Positions 1 through 4,150 of a stretch of DNA of 7,960 nt are shown here, one piece after another. The first letter of the stretch is position 1. The number at the start of each line of letters is the position of its first letter. The stretch covers positions 7,884 through 15,843 of the forward strand of contig AQYM01000031.1 in NCBI GenBank assembly GCA_000380705.1, given 5' to 3'. The DNA is from Crenarchaeota archaeon SCGC AAA471-B05 (lineage in GTDB: Archaea > Thermoproteota > Thermoprotei > Gearchaeales > Gearchaeaceae). A program made the translations under genes and the position numbers. Under the pieces are notes generated by a model. That model worked only from the letters and a program-made list of their open reading frames with translations, made no database searches and was not told where the DNA came from.

Positions 1-309
1 TCTTTTCTTAATATTTAAATCTATGGCTTCTTTTGAAACTACTGATATTTTATCTGCCCCTTGCATATAGCTAGTTAATACGCTGTATTCAATGGTTGAA
101 GGATCTTTAAAATTTTCAACCTCTATTATTACATGCCTTTCTTTTTCGGTCAGAGGATTAATTATTTTTAAATTTCCATCCAAATCTTCTACCATGTATA
201 TTTCATTTAACTTGTTTTTTTCTACCCATTCCTTTGGTAAGGATGTTATGTAACTTCCTCCCTTTATTCTCCATATTCTCCTCTTTAGTACCAATTTTTC
301 CTTAACCAT
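1..309 (-). CDS. AbrB-PhoU family transcriptional regulator, N-terminal part (runs off window)
   Basis: The frame is open from an ATG at 309 down to base 1, giving 103 residues with no stop, so the gene is cut by the window edge. Residues about 8-45 (RRIWRIKGGSYITSLPKEW and the following strand-rich stretch) match the swapped-hairpin SpoVT/AbrB DNA-binding domain that precedes the PhoU helical domain in archaeal phosphate-uptake regulators. From about residue 70 the sequence becomes helical and should be the start of the PhoU part; most of that domain lies outside the window. Family knowledge points to a DNA-binding regulator of phosphate or other transport. The target is not visible here, and no transporter gene is in view. 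The start is supported by a minus-strand TATA box 28 bases upstream, which implies a leaderless transcript. The gene is divergent from the R2-like gene across 163 bases. Confidence 0.8.
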   Translation of the reverse strand, partial: MVKEKLVLKRRIWRIKGGSYITSLPKEWVEKNKLNEIYMVEDLDGNLKIINPLTEKERHVIIEVENFKDPSTIEYSVLTSYMQGADKISVVSKEAIDLNIKKR

Positions 310-330
310 ATATATTACTATAATGTATTT

Positions 331-343
331 TTATAAATATAAA
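331..343 (-). promoter_or_regulatory. TATA box of the AbrB-PhoU gene
   Basis: On the minus strand this reads TTTATATTTATAA. It is centred about 28 bases before the ATG at 309, the distance at which archaeal TBP/TFB would start transcription at or next to the start codon. No Shine-Dalgarno sequence is needed for such a leaderless message. Confidence 0.6.
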
Positions 344-404
344 TCCGTTGTTCTTTATTAGATTAATATCAAAATAGAATAAAAGAGATATTTATTAACA
401 AAAA

Positions 405-413
405 GTTTATATA
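405..413 (+). promoter_or_regulatory. Possible upstream TATA box of the R2-like gene
   Basis: TTTATATAA lies 38 bases upstream of the nearer TATA box and would start transcription near 435. That would give a leader of about 37 bases containing GGAGAG at 451-456, which is 16 bases before the ATG and too far for a good ribosome binding site. It may be a second promoter or simply AT-rich background. Confidence 0.3.
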
Positions 414-442
414 ATCCATTTTCTAGTATGCAAAAGAATAAA

Positions 443-450
443 TTTATATA
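443..450 (+). promoter_or_regulatory. TATA box of the R2-like gene
   Basis: TTTATATA, preceded by an A-rich stretch that can serve as the TFB recognition element, is centred 26-27 bases before the ATG at 473. This predicts a leaderless transcript starting at the start codon. Confidence 0.65.
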
Positions 451-472
451 GGAGAGAATAAAAATATATATT

Positions 473-1495
473 ATGGAAAATATAAAGAATTTACCAAATA
501 TTCCAGATGCTCCACCAATTCAGCAACCTAACGTTTTCCCAGTTGAATGGAATATAGAGACAGTTGAACTTGAAGAATTATTTGAAAAAGCTAAAAAAGA
601 ACAATGGAATGCTGCAGATATTAACTGGAATTCCTTAGACCCTAGAGATTACGATGAAATACAAAAAATAGCCATAAGTTATTGGTTTTCTGTATTGGCA
701 ACATTTGAAAGAGCAACACCAGTTTTTGCTAAGGCACTTATAAAGGCTTATGAAACACATGCAGAACAACCTGTAAAATTCCTATTTACCAGTTTGGTTT
801 TTGATGAAGGAAGACATGAAGAATGCTGTATGAGATGCGTTAACAGGCTTTGTCCTTATTGGCCATGGAAATGGAAACCGAGAAATGATTTCGAAGAAAA
901 GGTTTTAAAAGCAATAAATTGGATATATTATAATGGTTCAAGATATTGGACTGCTTTTGTTAAAGCTGCAGACGTAAAATATCCTTTGCATATTCTCTTC
1001 ACTTCATTTATGATGGCCGAAACTGGAGCAACTACAATATTTAAAAGTATGGCTGAAAGGGCCAAACATCCTGTATTTAGAGACGTATTCATAAATATTC
1101 ATAGGGACGAAGCAAGACATTTAGCTTTCACATGGTATATGTTAAAGAAAAAATTACCCTATGTCAACGAGGAGGATAAAAAGTATATAACTAAACAATT
1201 AAGAGCTGGATTTGTTTTCCTTTCACCAATTCTATTTGAACCTATCAGTGAATTCTGGAAATTACCAGAAGGTTTTTTGGATATCCATAGAAAAATGGAG
1301 GAAATAGCAAGAGATGCTGGTTTGGGTGTATTAAGCTTTGAAGAAAAAAGACTTATATGGGGAAATGCTGTTAGAACAGTCAAAGCGAGAATTAAACAAT
1401 ACGGTATACTGTTCCCAGATATGCCTGAAATAGGAATTTACGGAGAAGAATCAGTAGAAATAAAAGAAGAAGATATAGCATTTATGGGTCTTTAA
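473..1495 (+). CDS. Ferritin-fold dimetal-carboxylate protein, ribonucleotide reductase R2-like / R2lox-like
   Basis: This 340-residue, probably cytoplasmic protein carries a full dimetal ligand set: E79 (in FERATP), E112-G-R-H115, E183 (in MMAETG) and E213-A-R-H216. The order E, ExxH, E, ExxH is that of R2 and R2-like ligand-binding oxidases. In class Ia R2 the radical tyrosine sits seven residues after the ExxH glutamate; here that residue is C119, inside a cluster of C118, C119, C122 and C127. The valine and tyrosine that form the R2lox ether cross-link would fall near T82 and S178, so they also appear absent. The E183-E213 spacing of 30 is shorter than the roughly 34-35 usual in both families. 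Together this argues against a canonical nucleotide reductase subunit and for an O2-activating oxidase of unknown substrate, possibly Mn/Fe or di-iron. No large reductase subunit gene is nearby. The gene is monocistronic, with its own TATA box and a T-run downstream. Confidence 0.75.
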   Translation: MENIKNLPNIPDAPPIQQPNVFPVEWNIETVELEELFEKAKKEQWNAADINWNSLDPRDYDEIQKIAISYWFSVLATFERATPVFAKALIKAYETHAEQPVKFLFTSLVFDEGRHEECCMRCVNRLCPYWPWKWKPRNDFEEKVLKAINWIYYNGSRYWTAFVKAADVKYPLHILFTSFMMAETGATTIFKSMAERAKHPVFRDVFINIHRDEARHLAFTWYMLKKKLPYVNEEDKKYITKQLRAGFVFLSPILFEPISEFWKLPEGFLDIHRKMEEIARDAGLGVLSFEEKRLIWGNAVRTVKARIKQYGILFPDMPEIGIYGEESVEIKEEDIAFMGL

Positions 1496-1534
1496 AAATT
1501 TCCAATAATTAAGTTAGTATTCAACGAATTCAAA

Positions 1535-1540
1535 TTTTTT
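1535..1540 (+). terminator. T-run after the R2-like gene
   Basis: Six T lie 40 bases past the stop codon, followed by a second T-rich patch at 1549-1557. Archaeal RNA polymerase terminates at such runs without a hairpin. The same run overlaps the next gene's TATA box. Confidence 0.35.
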
Positions 1541-1545
1541 ATATT
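1536..1545 (+). promoter_or_regulatory. TATA box of the RpiB-like gene
   Basis: TTTTTATATT is centred about 26 bases before the ATG at 1567, consistent with leaderless transcription. Confidence 0.55.
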
Positions 1546-1566
1546 ATTTGTTTTATCTAAAAATAT

Positions 1567-2013
1567 ATGGTCAAAGTAAGCATTGGAAGCGATGATCTAT
1601 ATCCTGTAGCTAAATTTTTAGTAGAGGAATTAAAAAGAAGAGGATATGAAGTTATAATTCATGGATCTTTAATTAGTGGAAAAGTTGAACCTTGGCCTGA
1701 GGTTGCAAAAAATGTGGCAGAAGATGTTGCGAAAGGAAAGGCAGATACAGGAATAGTAATATGTTATACTGGTACAGGTGTTTCAATAGCAGCGAACAAA
1801 ATCAAAGGTATACGAGCTGCTCTTTGTTTTGATGCACAAACAGCAAAAGGTGCAAGATTATGGAACGATGCTAACGTATTGGCCTTAAGTGGTAGATTAA
1901 CAAGCGAACAAGTAGCTAAGGAAATTTTAGATGCTTGGTTTTCAGTTAAAGAAATTGACGAAAGTGAAAAAAATAACATCGAAAAAGTTAAACTTATGGA
2001 CGAGTTAAGATGA
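1567..2013 (+). CDS. RpiB/LacA/LacB-family protein with altered active site
   Basis: These 148 residues match the ribose-5-phosphate isomerase B / galactose-6-phosphate isomerase fold along their length. Visible landmarks are the N-terminal strand ending in GSDD (7-10), the CYTGTGVSIAANK loop (66-78), GIRAALC (81-87) and NDANVLALSGR (100-110). Numbering is in register with E. coli RpiB: the base Cys66 and Thr68 are kept, but His10 is D10 and the ring-opening His99 is W99. Residues 7-13 continue as LYP rather than the usual HAG/HAA type. A sugar-phosphate or related small ligand is likely, but the ribose-5-phosphate reaction cannot be assumed, and aldose ring opening looks compromised. Other members of the family act on tetrulose or hexose phosphates. 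The start at 1567 fits its TATA box. The last nine bases overlap the convergent gene's 3' end. Confidence 0.8.
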   Translation: MVKVSIGSDDLYPVAKFLVEELKRRGYEVIIHGSLISGKVEPWPEVAKNVAEDVAKGKADTGIVICYTGTGVSIAANKIKGIRAALCFDAQTAKGARLWNDANVLALSGRLTSEQVAKEILDAWFSVKEIDESEKNNIEKVKLMDELR

Positions 2014-2580
2014 CTTAACTACAAATTCTAAATTAACCAAACCAACTGTTATCTCTTCCTTAACTACTTCAGCGTTATAAATTTCAAAGAAACCTTTAAT
2101 AAAGTATAATAAACAGTTCGTAGCTACAAGAGACTGTCCTGCTCCTACTAAAATAATTTTATATCTTTTTTTATTATCCAACTTAGTAAATTCAAATTTT
2201 TTTAACGGAAAAAATTTAATAAGAGAATTTGATAATGAAAGTAGTGTTATTAAATCGGCGAAATAAATTTTAAATTTTAACGCTATTTCTTTACCAGTTT
2301 CATAGAAAATTTTATACAGTTCTTCTTTTTCATGATGATACAAACGATTTAGAAGTATTTCATTTAGTGAACCCGGTATAGGTAAAGTATCAACTAACCC
2401 GAATACTTTAAATAATCTCCAGAATAAAATAGCATCTTCCAATTCGATACCATCCTTCAAAAGTTCTGTGGCTAACTGTATTGCTGAATTGGTAGCCGAG
2501 AAAATAACCTTATTTTTCTCCTTAACTATTTTTGAAAATTCCTTAGCAATATTCTCATCTATGGCTAAAGTTGTTCTCAT
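2005..2580 (-). CDS. Conserved-looking hypothetical protein, possible ribbon-helix-helix N-terminus
   Basis: I do not recognise this 191-residue protein. Its first 12 residues (MRTTLAIDENIA) have the pattern of the beta strand opening a ribbon-helix-helix DNA-binding domain, followed by helices to about residue 43. That assignment is tentative. The middle (about 45-135) is predicted helical, with a hydrophobic patch near 105-120 that is too broken for a clear membrane span. The C-terminal 50 residues alternate strand and helix (KIILVGAGQSLVATNCLLYF) and include the only cysteine. There is no signal peptide. The ATG at 2580 has a TATA box 25 bases upstream, so the gene can be transcribed on its own despite lying 44 bases downstream of the TFB paralogue on the same strand. 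A functional link to that factor is possible but unproven. Its 3' end overlaps the RpiB-like gene tail to tail. Confidence 0.65.
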   Translation of the reverse strand: MRTTLAIDENIAKEFSKIVKEKNKVIFSATNSAIQLATELLKDGIELEDAILFWRLFKVFGLVDTLPIPGSLNEILLNRLYHHEKEELYKIFYETGKEIALKFKIYFADLITLLSLSNSLIKFFPLKKFEFTKLDNKKRYKIILVGAGQSLVATNCLLYFIKGFFEIYNAEVVKEEITVGLVNLEFVVKSS

Positions 2581-2593
2581 ACATTATATATAT

Positions 2594-2613
2594 TTTTTTA
2601 TATATATAAAAAA
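2594..2613. repeat. 20-base perfect AT palindrome in the promoter of the hypothetical gene
   Basis: Six T, a central alternating AT block and six A form a perfect 20-base inverted repeat between the two minus-strand genes. It contains the minus-strand TATA box of the downstream gene. On the minus strand it also supplies a T-run that could end TFB-paralogue transcription. In AT-rich DNA part of this symmetry may be chance. Confidence 0.5.
2600..2610 (-). promoter_or_regulatory. TATA box of the hypothetical minus-strand gene
   Basis: The minus strand reads TTTATATATAT, centred about 25 bases before the ATG at 2580. This supports leaderless transcription separate from the upstream TFB-like gene. 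Confidence 0.55.
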
Positions 2614-2624
2614 TTGAATTAAAA

Positions 2625-3248
2625 TTAATAAATAGAAATAATTCGATATACCTTTTTAGCTGTATTTCTGATGCTTACTTCGTTTGTTTCAAATATTTTT
2701 GCCGCATGTTTTTGAGTAATTTTTTTATTAAGAACTTTCTTTTTAGAGAAAAGCCAAATTATAGCTCCTGCTATTGCACGAGGATTGGCACTCCCGGCTT
2801 TTCTCTTAATTTCACCAACATTTTTATTTACTGTATTAATAATTTTATTCATTTCTTCCTCGCTTAAATAATTCTTCAATTTTTCCTTCATTAAAGAGAT
2901 TAAATCAGGTATTCTAGAGACTCTTTTAACTACACCAGATTTATAGAGCGAAGAAACAGCACTCCAGACAATAGAAGGTTTAACTTTAGCTACTTGAGCA
3001 AACTTATATAAAGGAATATGCTGATTTTCCATAACAGAAGCAACAAATAAAATAGCTGGAGATAATTCAGCAAAGGAGTAACCCGTCAATACTCTATGAG
3101 ATTTGGCTTCTTTATATAATTCAATAGCTCTTTCCATTATTTTTCTATCAAGCAAAAGCTTATTTCTAATTTCTTCTATCTTTTCGATTAACTTAGGTGA
3201 AACTTTAACCTCATATTTGGTTTTCATATCTAATAAAGATTTGATCAT
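2625..3248 (-). CDS. TFB (TFIIB-like) paralogue lacking zinc ribbon and B-reader
   Basis: The protein (207 residues from the longest ATG) consists almost only of the two cyclin folds of archaeal transcription factor B. The first spans about 28-112 (AIELYKEAKSHRVLTGYSFAE, then helices in the position of the TFB core). The second spans about 118-205, with NPRAIAGAIIWLF followed by TQKHAAKIFETNEVSIRN, which parallels the TQREIAEVAGVTEVTVRN-type helix-turn-helix of TFB that reads the BRE. Canonical TFB is about 300 residues; the missing part is the N-terminal zinc ribbon and B-reader that engage RNA polymerase. There is no cysteine, and no room upstream for a ribbon. It could bind TBP-promoter complexes without recruiting polymerase, or need a partner. 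Sulfolobales are known to carry several TFB paralogues; I cannot say which this matches. The ATG at 3227 (M8) fits the clearest TATA box better than 3248, giving 200 residues. Confidence 0.8.
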   Translation of the reverse strand: MIKSLLDMKTKYEVKVSPKLIEKIEEIRNKLLLDRKIMERAIELYKEAKSHRVLTGYSFAELSPAILFVASVMENQHIPLYKFAQVAKVKPSIVWSAVSSLYKSGVVKRVSRIPDLISLMKEKLKNYLSEEEMNKIINTVNKNVGEIKRKAGSANPRAIAGAIIWLFSKKKVLNKKITQKHAAKIFETNEVSIRNTAKKVYRIISIY

Positions 3249-3255
3249 TCGATAA

Positions 3256-3267
3256 TATATTTAAAAA
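3256..3267 (-). promoter_or_regulatory. TATA box of the TFB paralogue
   Basis: The minus strand reads TTTTTAAATATA with its core centred near 3261. Transcription should begin near 3235, inside the longest reading frame and eight bases before the second ATG at 3227. A weaker ATTAAAA element around 3269-3276 would suit the ATG at 3248, so the start is not settled. Confidence 0.45.
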
Positions 3268-3268
3268 G

Positions 3269-3276
3269 TTTTTAAT
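3269..3276 (+). promoter_or_regulatory. Weak TATA box of the DUF559 gene
   Basis: TTTTTAAT is centred about 25 bases before the ATG at 3297. It sits in the 48-base divergent spacer shared with the TFB paralogue, so the two promoters overlap and their transcription complexes may exclude each other. Confidence 0.4.
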
Positions 3277-3296
3277 GATATTAAAATAAATAGTAT

Positions 3297-3632
3297 ATGA
3301 GTCCGCGTTACGCTTACACTAGACCCGAACTTATATTAATGAAAAAATTAATTGAAAATAATATAAGATTTCAAACTCAATTTCCTATATTAGTAAAAAA
3401 ATACAAAAAATATTACATAGTAGATTTTTTAATCGAAAATAAATTAATTGTTGAAGTAGATGGAATAAAGCATAGAGTATCGTTAAATAGAATAAAAAAG
3501 GATAAAAAAAGAGATAAAGCATTAAGAGCTAAAGGCTATAATATTCTAAGGGTTCCTGATATTGAAATTCTTAACAATGTAGATGAAGTAATAAAGGAAA
3601 TAAAGAAGAAAATAAAGGAAATCAACAGATAA
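3297..3632 (+). CDS. DUF559 / Vsr-like PD-(D/E)XK endonuclease-fold protein
   Basis: This 111-residue basic protein shows the whole DUF559 pattern: a TRPE motif (E11) in the first helix, then IVDFLIENKLIVEVDGIKH at 41-59 with D43, E53, D55 and H59 as likely metal or catalytic residues. A charged helix (about 64-79, with D69, R72 and D73) and the GYNILRV strand (80-86) follow. This is the very short patch repair / type II restriction endonuclease fold, and the members are small single-domain proteins. DNA nicking or cleavage is the expected activity, but no substrate is known for the archaeal versions. No methylase or helicase gene is adjacent, so it is not an evident restriction system. It is divergent from the TFB paralogue. 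The C-terminal 15 residues are lysine-rich helix. Confidence 0.8.
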   Translation: MSPRYAYTRPELILMKKLIENNIRFQTQFPILVKKYKKYYIVDFLIENKLIVEVDGIKHRVSLNRIKKDKKRDKALRAKGYNILRVPDIEILNNVDEVIKEIKKKIKEINR

Positions 3633-3641
3633 ATCGGAAAA

Positions 3642-3647
3642 TTTTTT
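3642..3647 (+). terminator. T-run after the DUF559 gene
   Basis: Six T begin nine bases past the stop codon, continuing as a T-rich stretch to 3657. This is a plausible intrinsic archaeal terminator, and the same stretch overlaps the next promoter. Confidence 0.4.
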
Positions 3648-3655
3648 ATTTTATT

Positions 3656-3669
3656 TTAGTTTAATTAAA
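3656..3669 (+). promoter_or_regulatory. AT-rich promoter region of the MntR-like gene with a small dyad
   Basis: TTTAATTAAA at 3660-3669 is a perfect 10-base palindrome. As a TATA element it would start transcription near 3690, closer to a TTG at 3698 than to the TTG at 3677. The T-rich stretch at 3643-3657 would instead suit 3677. The palindrome could also be an operator for autoregulation, but AT content makes this weak. Confidence 0.3.
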
Positions 3670-3676
3670 AATAACC

Positions 3677-4150
3677 TTGATTAAAAGATTAGAAATATTG
3701 GAAAAGGTTCATAAAATAAAGAAAATAGAAAGACATACAAGCCCTAAAGTTGAAGACTACTTAGAAGTTATATTTGAATTAATAAAAGAAAAAGGCTATG
3801 CTAAAGCGAAAGATATATCAAGAATTTTGAACGTAAAGGCTTCAACTGTAACAAGCATGTTGAGAAATTTAGCGGAGAAAAGACTCATAAATTATGAAAA
3901 ATATGGAGGAATCACTTTGACTGAAGAAGGGCTAAAAAAAGCTGAAGAAATTTCAAGAAAACATCAAGTTATAATTAATTTTTTATTACTTCTTAATATC
4001 AATGAAGAAAAGGCTAATCTTGAAGCTGAAGGAATAGAACATGTTATAAGTGATGAAACTTTAAGGAAAATAGAAATATTGTATAATATTATTAAAGAAA
4101 ATTCTGATACAGAAAATAAAATTAGGGAAAAGTTGCTTAAGAATGTATAA
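3677..4150 (+). CDS. MntR/DtxR-family metal-dependent transcriptional repressor (TTG start)
   Basis: From residue 22 the protein follows Bacillus MntR closely. A winged helix (about 22-84) includes the recognition helix in KASTVTSMLRNL and the wing ending ITLTEEG. The helical dimerisation and metal domain (about 85-140) follows. All six MntR metal ligands are present: D27, E30, H96, E118, E121 and H122, the last three in EGIEH. E121 replaces the cysteine found in iron-sensing DtxR/IdeR, which points to manganese, though iron response is possible. There is no C-terminal SH3-like domain, so the length (157) is that of short MntR types plus about 20 extra N-terminal residues. No ATG exists upstream of the domain. 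TTG at 3677 gives the listed frame; TTG at 3698 would still keep the domain whole. The stop overlaps the next gene's ATG by 8 bases, which implies cotranscription. Confidence 0.82.
   Translation: MIKRLEILEKVHKIKKIERHTSPKVEDYLEVIFELIKEKGYAKAKDISRILNVKASTVTSMLRNLAEKRLINYEKYGGITLTEEGLKKAEEISRKHQVIINFLLLLNINEEKANLEAEGIEHVISDETLRKIEILYNIIKENSDTENKIREKLLKNV

Noticed and set aside
428..451. Seven-codon frame (ATG to TAG) after the distal TATA box
   Set aside because: The ATG is only about 19 bases from the distal TATA centre, and the frame overlaps the proximal TATA box; there is no sign of a real leader peptide.
1159..1383. Minus-strand frame inside the R2-like gene
   Set aside because: It lies wholly antisense to a well-supported gene, has no promoter, and its product has no recognisable features; it is a shadow of an AT-rich coding region.
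473..1495. Calling the R2-like gene nrdB (ribonucleotide reductase small subunit)
   Set aside because: The radical tyrosine position is cysteine and no large-subunit gene is in view, so the canonical function is not supported.
1764..1979. Minus-strand frame inside the RpiB-like gene
   Set aside because: It is antisense to conserved RpiB motifs, with no promoter element at the right distance and no recognisable domain.
3297..3632. Restriction-modification system around the DUF559 gene
   Set aside because: No methyltransferase, specificity subunit or helicase gene is present next to it in the window.
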